Both the position numbers and the translations under genes were made by a program. From Sagittula sp. P11 (GTDB taxonomy: Bacteria; Pseudomonadota; Alphaproteobacteria; Rhodobacterales; Rhodobacteraceae): a stretch of 64,000 nucleotides of DNA. Below, in pieces: positions 25,736 to 34,615 of the stretch; positions within the stretch are counted from its first letter, which is position 1, and each line of letters opens with the position of its first letter. The DNA lies in the NCBI RefSeq assembly GCF_002814095.1, contig NZ_CP021913.1:1426001-1490000 (forward strand), written 5' to 3'. Under the pieces are notes generated by a model. That model made no database searches. It had not been told where the DNA came from and worked only from the letters and a program-made list of their open reading frames with translations.

Positions 25736-26191
25736 TCAGTCGGACGAGAGCTGCCCCATGCGCCGCACCGCGACGCGGCTTTCGGGCATGGCGTTGACCG
25801 GAGGGCGCTCCGCCGAACGCTCCTCGTTTCCGGCCGAAAGCCATCCGCTCCCCGGCAGCAGCGCGGCCTCCTCCACCGTGTCGACGGGCGCGAAGGCTTG
25901 CGCCGGCACCGCGGCGGCCGCGGTCATCGCCGCCTCGCGGCGCGCAGCCATCTCCGTCTCGATGACCTCCAGCAGCCCGGCCTGGAACCGGGCCATCGTG
26001 GCCTGGCCGTCCTCGGTCGCGATGAGATAGCGGGACGCCCCGAGGCTCAGCCCCAGGAACAGCAGCTTGAGGGCGATCTTCCGGGCGAAACCGCCGCGCC
26101 GCCTGCCGCGACGCCGCTTCTCCGCACGCTTGCGCACTTCCGCGCCCGCATCCCCGAGGATGGCCTGTCTGAGATCCTGATCCGTCGTCAT
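25736..26191 (-). CDS. Single-pass membrane protein, unrecognised
   Basis: 151 residues from the ATG at 26191 (MTTDQDLRQAILGDAGAEVR). A very basic stretch (KRAEKRRRGRRRGGFARK, about residues 21-38) precedes one hydrophobic segment (IALKLLFLGLSLGASRYLI), giving a cytoplasmic N-terminus by the positive-inside rule. The rest is Ala-rich and periplasmic. No domain recognised. Confidence 0.6.
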   Translation of the reverse strand: MTTDQDLRQAILGDAGAEVRKRAEKRRRGRRRGGFARKIALKLLFLGLSLGASRYLIATEDGQATMARFQAGLLEVIETEMAARREAAMTAAAAVPAQAFAPVDTVEEAALLPGSGWLSAGNEERSAERPPVNAMPESRVAVRRMGQLSSD

Positions 26192-26272
26192 GCCACGATC
26201 CCAGCACATGACCCTGCCGGAAGCACGGCAAAGTCACGGCGGAATTTCGGCACTTTTTACGAAAATGGAAAC

Positions 26273-27061
26273 TTACAGGTTCTCGTACTGCGGCATTCCG
26301 AGCACGTGGTAGCCGCCGTCGACGAGGATGATCTCGCCCGTCGTGCAGGCCCCCGCGTCCGAGCACAGCCAGACCGCCGTGCCGCCCACCGCCTCCAGCG
26401 TCGCGTTGGACCGCAGGGGGGCGTTCTGGTCGGTGTGCTTGTAGGTCTTGCGCGCACCGCCGATGGCCGCACCGGCCAGCGTCTTCATCGGTCCCGGCGA
26501 AATGGCGTTCACGCGGATGCCGTCCGGCCCGAGGTCATTGGCAAGGTAGCGGGTCGCCGATTCCAGCGCCGCCTTGGCGACGCCCATGATGTTGTAGTTC
26601 GGCACGACGCGCTGCGACCCCTGGTAGGTCAGCGTCAGCATGGTGCCGCCCTCGGTCATCAGCGGATAGGCGCGGCGCGCCACCTCGATGAAGGAATAGA
26701 CCGAGATGTCCATGGAGTTCTTGAAGTTCGCCCGCGAGGTGTTCAGGAACCGGCCCTGCAGCTCCGACTTGTCGGAAAAGGCGATGGCATGGACGAGAAA
26801 GTCCAGCCGGTCCCAGCGCTTGCCGAGGGACTCGAACGCCGCATCCAGAGAGGCATCGTCCGTCACGTCCACGTCGACCATGAAATCGGAGCCCACGCTT
26901 TCGGCCAGTGGTGCCAGCCGCTTGCCGAAGGCTTCGCCCTGGTGGGTGAAGGCCAGCTCCGCCCCTGCCTCGTGACACGCCTTCGCGATCCCCCAGGCAA
27001 TCGACCGTTCGTTCGCCACACCCATGACAAGCCCGCGCTTGCCTTCCAGAGTTATCGTCAT
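26273..27061 (-). CDS. fabI: Enoyl-[acyl-carrier-protein] reductase (NADH)
   Basis: 262 residues, an SDR-fold enzyme that reduces enoyl-ACP in each elongation cycle of type II fatty acid synthesis. Seen: GVANERSIAWGIAKA (cofactor site), DFLVHAIAFSDKSEL, and the FabI-type active site Y(x6)K in NYNIMGVAKAALE. It is 15 bases after fabB and certainly in its operon. FabI is the triclosan target in other bacteria; residues affecting that were not assessed. Confidence 0.95.
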   Translation of the reverse strand: MTITLEGKRGLVMGVANERSIAWGIAKACHEAGAELAFTHQGEAFGKRLAPLAESVGSDFMVDVDVTDDASLDAAFESLGKRWDRLDFLVHAIAFSDKSELQGRFLNTSRANFKNSMDISVYSFIEVARRAYPLMTEGGTMLTLTYQGSQRVVPNYNIMGVAKAALESATRYLANDLGPDGIRVNAISPGPMKTLAGAAIGGARKTYKHTDQNAPLRSNATLEAVGGTAVWLCSDAGACTTGEIILVDGGYHVLGMPQYENL

Positions 27062-27076
27062 CCCAGTCTTTCCGTA

Positions 27077-28306
27077 TCAGTCGTTGAACCGCGAGAGCAC
27101 CATCGAGCCGTTGGTGCCGCCGAAGCCGAAGGAGTTGGTCATCACCGAATCCAGCCCAGCGTTCTCCACCAGAGACGTGGCGATTTCCTCGGGCTTGAGC
27201 GCCGGATCCAGCGTTTCCACGTTGATCGACGGGATGATGAAGTCGTCCCGGAGCGCGAGAAGGCAGTAGATCGCCTCCTGCGCGCCGGTCGCGCCCTGGC
27301 TGTGGCCGGTCATCGACTTGGTCGAGCTGACCGGCGGGGTCGAACCGTCGCCGAACACGCGGCGCACCGCCTCGATCTCGCCGACGTCGCCCACCGGGGT
27401 CGAGGTGCCGTGCGCGTTGATGTAGCTGACCTTGCGGCCTTCGGGCAGCGTCGACAGCGCGACGCGCATCGCGCGCTCGCCGCCCTCGCCCGAGGGGGCC
27501 ACCATGTCCGCGCCGTCCGACGTGGCGCCGTAGCCCGTCACCTCGGCGTAGATCTTCGCGCCGCGCGCCTTGGCGTGTTCCAGGTCTTCCAGCACCACGA
27601 TGCCGCCGCCGCCAGAGATGACGAAACCGTCGCGATCCTTGTCGAAGGCGCGGCTCGCGCGCTCCGGCGTGTCGTTGTACTTCGAGGACATCGCGCCCAT
27701 GGCGTCGAACAGGCAGCTGAGCGTCCAGTCCAGCTCTTCGCCGCCGCCGGCGAACATCACGTCCTGCTTGCCCATCATGATCTGTTCCGCCGCGTTGCCG
27801 ATGCAGTGCAGCGAGGTCGAGCAGGCCGAGGTGATCGAGTAGTTGATACCCTTGATCTTGAACGCGGTCGAGAGGTTGGCGCTGATCGTCGAACACATCG
27901 CCTTCGGCACCGCGAACGGCCCGACGCGCTTCGTCCCGCCGGACTTCAGAACGGTCTGGTGCGCGGTCAGCAGGGCGGAGGTCGACGGCCCGCCGGACCC
28001 GGCCACAAGCCCGGTGCGCGGGTTCACGATGTCGGACTCTTCCAGCCCGGAATCGGCAATCGCCTGCTGCATCGCGATATGCGCATAGGCCGCACCCGGC
28101 CCCATGAAGCGCAGCGTGCGCTTGTCGACGTGTTCGGACACGTCGATCTTGAGCTGGCCCGAGATCTGCGAGCGGAACCCGTGTTCCTTCATCTCCTCAG
28201 AGGCGGAAATCCCCGACCGCCCCGCCTTCAGCGAGGCGGTGACCTCTTCGGCGTTGTTTCCGATGCTGGAGACGACCCCCAACCCTGTAACGACGACGCG
28301 GCGCAT
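27077..28306 (-). CDS. fabB: 3-oxoacyl-[acyl-carrier-protein] synthase I
   Basis: 409 residues, a condensing enzyme with the Cys-His-His triad: Cys in [13 protein letters not shown], His in [14 protein letters not shown], and His in [13 protein letters not shown]. FabB together with FabA forms the anaerobic unsaturated fatty acid route. In relatives fabA, fabB and fabI are contiguous; here fabA lies 1.5 kb upstream behind two plus-strand genes, so fabB needs its own promoter. Confidence 0.95.
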   Translation of the reverse strand: MRRVVVTGLGVVSSIGNNAEEVTASLKAGRSGISASEEMKEHGFRSQISGQLKIDVSEHVDKRTLRFMGPGAAYAHIAMQQAIADSGLEESDIVNPRTGLVAGSGGPSTSALLTAHQTVLKSGGTKRVGPFAVPKAMCSTISANLSTAFKIKGINYSITSACSTSLHCIGNAAEQIMMGKQDVMFAGGGEELDWTLSCLFDAMGAMSSKYNDTPERASRAFDKDRDGFVISGGGGIVVLEDLEHAKARGAKIYAEVTGYGATSDGADMVAPSGEGGERAMRVALSTLPEGRKVSYINAHGTSTPVGDVGEIEAVRRVFGDGSTPPVSSTKSMTGHSQGATGAQEAIYCLLALRDDFIIPSINVETLDPALKPEEIATSLVENAGLDSVMTNSFGFGGTNGSMVLSRFND

Positions 28307-28490
28307 GCGGCCTCCCTTGATTTGTTGGGTCTTACTAAGGCAGTCCTGCGGTCAGGCGCAAGGTGCGCAGCGCGCTTCCATCCACGGCAAGGCCGGCAAT
28401 CGCCGCTGCGGATGGCCGGAACCGATCCCGCGGTTGAGCAAATGTGCGCCCCGTGGCAGCCTCTGCGTCACACGCAAGAGGACAGCGCGG

Positions 28491-29363
28491 ATGCCCAGAC
28501 ACCTGCCGGAACTCGACGGCAAGACCTTCCTCGTCTGCATCGGCGCGGCGAAATGCGGGACGAGCTGGCTGCACCGCTACCTGTCGGGCCTGCCAGAGGT
28601 CGAACCTTCCCCCTTGAAGGAACTGCATTTCTTCAATTCCCGCACACCCGTTCCCGCCTTCGGCGATCCGGATGCCGTGGCCCTTGCCCGCCTGCGCGCC
28701 TTCATGGGCCAGCCGGGCGACACGCTCGCCAACCTGCGCGAACAGCCCGCCTTCGCCGCCAGCCTCGACCGGGCCCGGATGATCTATGACGAGGACGCCT
28801 ATTTCGGCCATTTCGCGCGCCTCCTCTCTCCGCAGACCCGCGTCCTCGCGGACATCACGCCCGCCTATGCCACGCTCGGCCCTGCGGGTTTCGCGGACAT
28901 GCGCGCCTTCTTTGCCAGCCAGCAGGTGACGCTGAAGGTACTGTTCATCATGCGCGATCCCGTGGACCGGCTGTGGTCGCAGTTGCGCCACGTCGAACAG
29001 ATGACCCCGGACAAGCCCGCCGCCACCCATTGGCACCTGGCCCCGGACGCGCCCGCAATCTGGTCGCGCACGGACTATCGCGCCACCATCGCCGCCCTGG
29101 ACGCCTGCTTTGCCCCCGAGGACCGGCTCTGCCTCTTCTACGAAACCCTCTTCGCCCCCGAGACGCTCGGCCGCCTCTGCGACTTTCTGGGCGTCGAGGC
29201 CGCCGCAGACATGCCCGCCGGACGCCAGAACGAAACACGGGTTCAGGTCGCCCTGCCCGATGACGCCCGCAGGACCTTCGCCGTCCTGCTCGCCCCGCAG
29301 TACGCCTTTTGCCGCGAACGCTTCGGCACGGAAGTGCCCGAGGCATGGGGCAGGTATTCCTGA
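28491..29363 (+). CDS. Sulfotransferase domain protein
   Basis: 290 residues from the ATG at 28491. The PAPS-binding 5'-phosphosulfate loop CIGAAKCGTSWLHRYL lies near residues 16-31, and the 3'-phosphate motif LFIMRDPVDRLWSQLRH near 150-166. These define P-loop sulfotransferases that move sulfate from PAPS to a hydroxyl or amine. No signal peptide, so cytoplasmic; the acceptor is unknown. It lies on the plus strand between fabB and fabA, against the direction of that cluster, suggesting insertion. Confidence 0.85.
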   Translation: MPRHLPELDGKTFLVCIGAAKCGTSWLHRYLSGLPEVEPSPLKELHFFNSRTPVPAFGDPDAVALARLRAFMGQPGDTLANLREQPAFAASLDRARMIYDEDAYFGHFARLLSPQTRVLADITPAYATLGPAGFADMRAFFASQQVTLKVLFIMRDPVDRLWSQLRHVEQMTPDKPAATHWHLAPDAPAIWSRTDYRATIAALDACFAPEDRLCLFYETLFAPETLGRLCDFLGVEAAADMPAGRQNETRVQVALPDDARRTFAVLLAPQYAFCRERFGTEVPEAWGRYS

Positions 29364-29457
29364 CTCGCAGGCGCGCCCCTTTCCCCCCATCTAAGCCGTG
29401 TTCAACACAACCCGCCCGCAGATTTCAGGGGCGGTTCTCAACACAAGGACTTTTGCA

Positions 29458-29691
29458 ATGCCCGAAGATTTAGGCAGCGGTTTCGCCTCGTTCAAATTCC
29501 GCTCTTCCGACCGGAACACCAGCTCCGACGACAGCGCGGGCGACGACTTCGACCTGATGCTCCAAACCGCCTTTGGCGACGCCTACGGTTCCTTCGACCA
29601 GAGCGTCGAGAGATCCGGCGACACCACCCCCACCACCTGGGAGGGAGACGTGCCGCCCGACCTGTCGGACGATTTCGACTTCCTGCTGTAG
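29458..29691 (+). CDS. Small acidic protein, unrecognised
   Basis: 77 residues from the ATG at 29458, chosen because AAGGAC lies eight bases upstream. It is Asp/Ser-rich and strongly acidic (SSDDSAGDDFDLMLQTAFGD, ending PPDLSDDFDFLL). No membrane segment or known domain. It is 94 bases after the sulfotransferase gene on the same strand and ahead of a terminator, so the two may be co-transcribed. Confidence 0.6.
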   Translation: MPEDLGSGFASFKFRSSDRNTSSDDSAGDDFDLMLQTAFGDAYGSFDQSVERSGDTTPTTWEGDVPPDLSDDFDFLL

Positions 29692-29726
29692 GCGCAGCGG
29701 CGCAAGGCCAATGCCCCGAAACGCAA

Positions 29727-29750
29727 AAGGGTGCGCCATGGCGCACCCTT
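29727..29750. terminator. Bidirectional terminator hairpin
   Basis: Perfect 24-base palindrome, AAGGGTGCGCC and ATGGCGCACCCTT in sequence, between the convergent small acidic protein gene and fabA. The arms end in TT with a further CTTC on the plus side. Confidence 0.7.
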
Positions 29751-29796
29751 CTTCATGTCCGGCAAATGAAACTCCGGCAAATGAAACGCCGTGCCT

Positions 29797-30306
29797 TCAG
29801 CTCTCGCTGAGCGCCACCTTCATGTCCTTGACCTCGTAGATGATCTCGCCGTCGGCCTCGACGATGCCGTCGGCCACGCCCATCGTCAGGCGGCGGGTCT
29901 GCACGGCCTTGGTGAAATCCACCTTGTAGGTCAGCATCTTGCGGTCCGGACGGACCATGCCCTTCAGCTTGACCTCGCCCACACCCAGCGCATAGCCGCG
30001 CCCGGTCCAGCCGCGCCAGCCGAGGTTGAAGCCGGTCAGCTGCCACAGGCCGTCAAGGCCGAGGCAGCCCGGCATGATCGGGTTGCCGGGGAAGTGGCAC
30101 TCAAAGAACCACAGGTCCGGGGTGATGTCGAATTCCGCCACGACGTGCCCCTTGCCGTGCAGGCCGCCGTCGCCGGAGATGTCGGTGATCCGGTCCATCA
30201 TCAGCATCGGCGGCTCGGGCAGCTGGGCGTTGCCCACGCCGAACAGCTCGCCGCGGGCGCATTTCAACAGGTCTTCCTTGCCGAAGCTGGTGGGGTAATC
30301 GGCCAT
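29797..30306 (-). CDS. fabA: 3-hydroxydecanoyl-[acyl-carrier-protein] dehydratase/isomerase
   Basis: 169 residues, a hot-dog-fold enzyme that dehydrates 3-hydroxydecanoyl-ACP and isomerises it to the cis-3 form, starting unsaturated fatty acid synthesis. The active-site His is in [20 protein letters not shown] and the Asp is on the same helix; [10 protein letters not shown] and [12 protein letters not shown] are also typical. It is divergent from the irr-type regulator, an arrangement well known in Rhodobacterales. Confidence 0.95.
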   Translation of the reverse strand: MADYPTSFGKEDLLKCARGELFGVGNAQLPEPPMLMMDRITDISGDGGLHGKGHVVAEFDITPDLWFFECHFPGNPIMPGCLGLDGLWQLTGFNLGWRGWTGRGYALGVGEVKLKGMVRPDRKMLTYKVDFTKAVQTRRLTMGVADGIVEADGEIIYEVKDMKVALSES

Positions 30307-30434
30307 GCGGGGAGGGCTCCCTATCCATCATGAAGTGATCGTGTCGCGAAGTCCGGCCCCCTCTACCACCCGGAAAGCGCGCCATGCAAGCGGAACACGG
30401 TGCCGCAGCCCGCAAGCCGCTGGCACGAAAAGGT

Positions 30435-30464
30435 TTGAAATCGGGTGCGCCGACACATTATATA
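30435..30464 (+). promoter_or_regulatory. Likely promoter of the irr-type gene
   Basis: TTGAAA at 30435-30440 and TATATA at 30459-30464, with 18-base spacing, stand nine bases before the start codon. A very short 5' leader is implied. Confidence 0.5.
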
Positions 30465-30472
30465 ACAATGCA

Positions 30473-30913
30473 ATGACCCAGACGGATATAACCTCCTCCA
30501 TGTCCACGGAACTCGACCGCGGAAAATCCTGGCTGGCGCGCAGCGATCTGCGCCCGACCCGGCAGCGCGTGGCGTTGGCGGCCCTTCTGGTGGGCGACGG
30601 ACGCAACCGGCACGTCACCGCCGAAAGCCTCTTTGCCGCCGCCAAGGACCAGGGGGAGCGGGTCAGCCTCGCCACCGTCTACAACACGCTCAAGGCGTTC
30701 TGCGACGCGGGCCTGATGCAGGAAGTGACGGTCGACGGCTCGCGCAGCTATTTCGACACCAACACCCACGACCACCCGCATTTCTTCTGGGAAGACGACG
30801 GCCACCTGACCGACGCCCCGGCGGACCAGCTGGTGATCACGCAGCTGCCGAACGCGCCGGACGGGGCAGAGATCGCCTCCGTCGACGTGGTCATCCGCCT
30901 GCGCCGGAAATAA
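30473..30913 (+). CDS. irr: Fur-family iron response regulator, Irr-type
   Basis: 146 residues from the ATG at 30473. The winged-helix region (LRPTRQRVALAALLVGDGRN, VSLATVYNTLKAFCDAGLMQ) is Fur-like. The block DTNTHDHPHFFWEDDGHLTD corresponds to the His-rich motif of Irr proteins, which sense iron through haem. The extra C-terminal zinc cysteines of classical Fur are absent. Irr controls iron and haem genes in alphaproteobacteria, and in Rhodobacterales it often sits beside fabA as here. An ATG at 30500 is an alternative start. Confidence 0.85.
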   Translation: MTQTDITSSMSTELDRGKSWLARSDLRPTRQRVALAALLVGDGRNRHVTAESLFAAAKDQGERVSLATVYNTLKAFCDAGLMQEVTVDGSRSYFDTNTHDHPHFFWEDDGHLTDAPADQLVITQLPNAPDGAEIASVDVVIRLRRK

Positions 30914-31361
30914 CCCCTGAACCGACGGGCCGACCACGGGCAGAGATAACCTCCGTCCGTCTGCCCTTGGCTTCCCCCGGGCAGCTTTCGGCCATGCACG
31001 CCCTCTTCGGCCATCGTTTTCCGAAAACTGACGGACTGCCTGCCTTTCTGCTGCGCCTCCAGAGCGATCTTGTCGCAGGCGACTTGGCCCCGGCTGCTCA
31101 GCGCTGCCCTTCGCGGGTTGTGTTGTCGAGTTGCCCGAGAGACTGGGTGTTTTTTCAATGTCCCTATCCTGCGCCTTTTTCTCGCGCAGCAGAATCGCCC
31201 TTATTCGCACCCTGAGTGGTGGGATTTAGGGGACCTCCCGAAACTCCCCCTGAGATCATTTCACCGCATTCAGAATACGACGATTGTCGCGGCGCCCATA
31301 AAACAGGCGTCTGGCGCGTAATAAATAATTCCAATACGGCGCCGGAATTGAAGGGAGAGGG
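30914..31361. other. Gap without a supported gene
   Basis: 448 bases between irr and tRNA-Leu. Frames on both strands lack ribosome-binding sites and domains. A T-rich run at about 31150-31156 and the more mixed composition after 31200 could belong to an unannotated small RNA, but no known RNA family fold was recognised. Confidence 0.45.
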
Positions 31362-31446
31362 TGGTACCCGCGGCCGGACTCGAACCGGCACGGCACAAGG
31401 CCTGGAGATTTTAAGTCTCCTGTGTCTACCATTCCACCACGCGGGC
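31362..31446 (-). tRNA. tRNA-Leu (anticodon TAA)
   Basis: The minus strand gives acceptor GCCCGCG pairing with CGCGGGT (one G-T end pair), anticodon stem GGAGA/TCTCC with loop CTTAAAA (anticodon TAA), a long variable arm typical of leucine tRNAs, T loop TTCGAGT, discriminator A and encoded CCA. Confidence 0.97.
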
Positions 31447-31502
31447 ACACGCGCGCGACAATAGCGGCGGCGCGCACCGTGTAAACCGGTCGCGTCGGCC
31501 CG

Positions 31503-33326
31503 TCAAAGCAGGAAATCGTCTGCCGTCACGCCGCCCGGCACGTTCAGCAGGATCAGCTCGCCGTCCGACACGCCGTCGCCGGTCTCGTCGAGATAGAGGA
31601 TCGCGGCACCGAAGGCGTTCATGAAATAACGCACCTCCATCGCGCCGGAGCCGGTGAACCCCGCCGTGCCGCGAAAGACGAAGCTGCCCTCCTCGTTGAT
31701 GCCGGACAGGTCGACCATGTCGATGCCGCGCTCGAAATCCTTGATCCGATCAGAGACGCCGTCGTCCGCCTCCAGCACGCTGTCGAAGACGAAGATGTCG
31801 GCGCCGGACTTGCCGATCAGGATGTCGTAGCCCAGCCCGCCCTGGATCACGTCGTTGCCGCCGTCGCCCGCGATGGTGTCGTTGCCCGCACCGCCCAGCA
31901 GCGTGTCGTTGCCGTCGCCGCCCAGCACGCGGTCCGCGCCGTCTCCTCCATCGAGGAAATCGTCGTCCTGCCGCCCGACCATGTAGTCGTTGCCCGCCCC
32001 GCCGGACAGCGCGTCGCGGCCATAGCCGCCGTTCATCGTGTCGTTGCCGTCGCCGCCGTCCAGCACGTCGTCGCCGTCCTCGCCCGAAAGTTCGTCGTTG
32101 CCCGCGCCGCCGATCAGCGTGTCCGATCCGGACCAGCCCGACATCGTGTCCGCGCCAAAGCCGCCGTCCAGTTCGTCGTCGCCGGAGTTGCCGCTCAGCA
32201 GGTCGTTGCCGTCGTCGCCGTAGAGGATGTCGTTGCCCGCGCCGCCCGCGATGGTGTCGTCGCCCCCCAGCCCCGCCAGCATGTTGTGGCCGGAGTTGCC
32301 GACGATCTGCTCTGCCTCGACAGAGCCGCGGACCTCATGGTTGCCGGCGCCCAGCAGCAGGATCGCCTCCACCCCGCTCACGTTCAGCACGTCGGAGCGG
32401 GCAATCACCGTGTCCTGCCCAGTGCCGCCGATCACCGCGACGCTGCCGTCCTCGATCACGATCAGGTCGTTGTCCGGGCCGCCGTCGATCCAGCCCTCGA
32501 AACTGCCGCCGGTGCCGTAGATCGTGTCGTCGCCATAGCCGAGGTCGAGGTTCCCGAGCCACTGACCCGCGTTGTAGACCACATCCGCGCCGGAGCCCGC
32601 GTCGAAGTCCCCCCGCACCGTGCCGTCGTTGCGCAGGATGTCGGCGGTCTCGCTGCCCTGGATCCACGCCTCGCCCGCATCTGCAAGGCCCGCCACCGAC
32701 GTCTCCCACCCTTCGATCACGCCGGTGTTGAACAGGGTCAGCCCCAGCACGGCGGCGCCGTCGATCTGCGTCACCTCCATCCGGCCCGCGTTGTCGAGGT
32801 AGGCCCGCCCGGTGCCCGACATGCCCAGTTCGCCGCCGCGCATGGTGCCGGTGTTCTCCACCGTGACGTGCTGGGCGTAGTTGCCGTCGCGCAGCACGTC
32901 ATGCCCGTAAAGCGCCTGCATCAGCCCGTGGTTCACCACCGTGTAGGACAGCGCCGCCGCCGCGCCGATCACGTCGATGACGCGCCCCGCGCTCGTGATC
33001 TCGCCGTTGTTGACGATCCGGTGCGTGCCCGCCGTGGCCAGCAGCAGCGCGCTGCGCATGTTCAGGGAATCGTCGTTGTTGCGGATCAGGCCGTGGTTCT
33101 CCACCACGGCCGAGGCCGCGCCCATGTAGATCACCGAATTGGCGTGGCCGATGATGTCGCCGTAGTTCACCAGCAGGCTGCGCTGCGACCCGCCGCTCAT
33201 CTGCACGGTATAGGTTTCGTCGTTGGCGATGATCGTGCCGTCGGTCACATAGACGGTGTCGCCATTGGCCACGGTGTAATGCGAGCCGGTGTAGATCTGG
33301 TCCGCGTTCTGGAATACGAAGGCCAT
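31503..33326 (-). CDS. RTX-type calcium-binding secreted protein
   Basis: 607 residues. Residues about 1-330 form an N-terminal region of repeating Asn/Gly-rich turns (VVENHGLIRNNDD, HRIVNNGEITSAGRVI, VENTGTMRGGELG), suggesting a beta-helix. About 340-500 hold a dozen GGxGxDxLx-type nonapeptides (GGAGNDILYGDDGNDLL and similar) that bind calcium. The C-terminus (SDRIKDFERGIDMVDLSGI to DDFLL) resembles the serralysin-type secretion domain recognised by type I secretion systems. No enzyme domain is seen; no ABC exporter genes adjoin it. Likely a secreted or surface structural protein. Start ATG 33326 follows AAGGGCGAG. Confidence 0.88.
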   Translation of the reverse strand: MAFVFQNADQIYTGSHYTVANGDTVYVTDGTIIANDETYTVQMSGGSQRSLLVNYGDIIGHANSVIYMGAASAVVENHGLIRNNDDSLNMRSALLLATAGTHRIVNNGEITSAGRVIDVIGAAAALSYTVVNHGLMQALYGHDVLRDGNYAQHVTVENTGTMRGGELGMSGTGRAYLDNAGRMEVTQIDGAAVLGLTLFNTGVIEGWETSVAGLADAGEAWIQGSETADILRNDGTVRGDFDAGSGADVVYNAGQWLGNLDLGYGDDTIYGTGGSFEGWIDGGPDNDLIVIEDGSVAVIGGTGQDTVIARSDVLNVSGVEAILLLGAGNHEVRGSVEAEQIVGNSGHNMLAGLGGDDTIAGGAGNDILYGDDGNDLLSGNSGDDELDGGFGADTMSGWSGSDTLIGGAGNDELSGEDGDDVLDGGDGNDTMNGGYGRDALSGGAGNDYMVGRQDDDFLDGGDGADRVLGGDGNDTLLGGAGNDTIAGDGGNDVIQGGLGYDILIGKSGADIFVFDSVLEADDGVSDRIKDFERGIDMVDLSGINEEGSFVFRGTAGFTGSGAMEVRYFMNAFGAAILYLDETGDGVSDGELILLNVPGGVTADDFLL

Positions 33327-33447
33327 TCTCGCCCTTTTCAGGCGGCCCGTTCTGACCGCTCATGACTGTCCGCGCCCTCTTCGACGCGAACCCACCATGG
33401 CGCGGCAGGGTAAAGATGGGGTTAGCCGTATCCGGGTCGCGCGGGCG

Positions 33448-33987
33448 TCAAAGCTCCTCGCCCGGCTCTTCCTTCAGCAGGCGGCGTTCCACCAGCCACG
33501 GGTTGATCTCCAGCGCGGCGCGCAGGGCGGCCTGCCCCTCGTCGTCGCGGCCAAGGGCGATCAGTGTCAGCGCCCGCCCCGACAGCGCCCCGACGTGGCG
33601 CGGGTTCAGCTCCAGCGCCCGGTCCAGATCGGGCAGCGCGGCGGCATAATCCTGACGGATGAAGTTGACGAAGGCCCGCTGGTTGTAGCCCTCCGCGTAG
33701 AACGGGCAGTAGCTCACCAGCGCATCGAACCGCTTCAGCGCGCGCACCATGTCGAAACTGGCCCGCGCGCGCATCCCCTCGTCCAGCATCTCCTGGCTCG
33801 GCTCGTCGGGCGCGTTGTCCCACAGCAGCCACATCCGGTTGGTGATCCCGCGCGCCGTCATCTCGTCGGGCGCCTGCAGCAGTTCCTCGTAAAGGGGGTC
33901 GATCTCTGCCGAGATGTCCGGCGCCTCAGGACAGCCGTCGGCCAGCACGGGCGCGGCGGCGAGGCTCATGACAAGTGCAAGTCTCAT
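33448..33987 (-). CDS. Secreted TPR protein
   Basis: 179 residues from the ATG at 33987 (signal MRLALVMSLAAAPVLADG, cleavage expected after ADG or LAD). The C-terminal half has two tetratricopeptide-like units (AEGYNQRAFVNFIRQDYAAA, then ALELNPRHVGALSGRALTLI), as in other periplasmic TPR proteins of Rhodobacterales. It probably acts as a periplasmic scaffold; no partner is visible. Confidence 0.8.
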   Translation of the reverse strand: MRLALVMSLAAAPVLADGCPEAPDISAEIDPLYEELLQAPDEMTARGITNRMWLLWDNAPDEPSQEMLDEGMRARASFDMVRALKRFDALVSYCPFYAEGYNQRAFVNFIRQDYAAALPDLDRALELNPRHVGALSGRALTLIALGRDDEGQAALRAALEINPWLVERRLLKEEPGEEL

Positions 33988-34017
33988 GACGAAAGAGTGC
34001 CAGATCGACACCCTTAA

Positions 34018-34473
34018 TCAAGTCACATCCGTGACAGCCTCGTCCTTGATCGCCTCCATCGCCACGAAGGTGGAGGTCGAGGCAACCCCCGGCAGGACCG
34101 AGACCTTCTCGGCCAGCACCTGCCGGTAACTGGGCATGTCGGCGGTGCGCACCTTCAGCAGGTAGTCGAAATTCCCGGCGATCAGGTGCGCCTGCTCGAT
34201 CTCGGGAATGCGGGCGATCTCCGCGTTGAACTTCGCCAGCGTCGCCTCGCGCGTGTCGATCATCCGCACCTCGACAAAGGCCACATGCGCCAGTCCCAGC
34301 CGGATCGGGTCCAGAAGCGCGCGGTAGCCCTGTATGACGCCCGTCTCCTCCAGCTTCTTCAGGCGCGCCTGCACCGGGCTTTTCGACAGGCCGACCCGGC
34401 GGGCCAGCTCGGTCACGGAAATCCGCGCTTCGGCCGCGAGTTCCCGTAGGATCGCCCGGTCGAAACGATCCAT
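34018..34473 (-). CDS. putR: Lrp/AsnC family regulator of proline use
   Basis: 151 residues from the ATG at 34473 (MDRFDRAILRELAAEARISV), with AAGGA upstream; GTGs at 34494 and 34506 are alternatives. N-terminal AsnC helix-turn-helix (VTELARRVGLSKSPVQARLK) and a C-terminal RAM ligand domain (VAFVEVRMIDTREATLAKF, LIAGNFDYLLKVRT). It is divergent from putA with 142 bases between the starts. In alphaproteobacteria PutR activates putA in response to proline, and the PutA here lacks a DNA-binding domain, fitting this division. Confidence 0.88.
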   Translation of the reverse strand: MDRFDRAILRELAAEARISVTELARRVGLSKSPVQARLKKLEETGVIQGYRALLDPIRLGLAHVAFVEVRMIDTREATLAKFNAEIARIPEIEQAHLIAGNFDYLLKVRTADMPSYRQVLAEKVSVLPGVASTSTFVAMEAIKDEAVTDVT

Positions 34474-34582
34474 TTCCCCAAATTCCTTCTGCACTTCATT
34501 CTGCACTGGATGTGCCCCTTTTTTCAGTCCGAACGGTGTGCGCTCGCGCCTTCAACAGTCGGATCACCTGCAATCCCACCCG

Positions 34583-34588
34583 TATACT
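34583..34588 (+). promoter_or_regulatory. Possible putA -10 element
   Basis: TATACT, 27 bases before the putA start, is a near-consensus -10 hexamer; no convincing -35 is seen, consistent with an activator-dependent promoter. Confidence 0.3.
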
Positions 34589-34615
34589 ATCCCCAACTTT
34601 GCTTTGAGGCATGAC

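Noticed and set aside
30914-31361. tmRNA, 6S RNA or RNase P in the gap before tRNA-Leu
   Set aside because: None of the diagnostic conserved segments of these RNAs could be found.
31503-32300. GC-rich tandem repeats resembling a CRISPR-like array
   Set aside because: They are the coding repeats for calcium-binding nonapeptides of the RTX protein; no spacers.
32286-33365. Plus-strand frame opposite the RTX gene
   Set aside because: Mirror of the Asp/Gly repeats; no independent signal.
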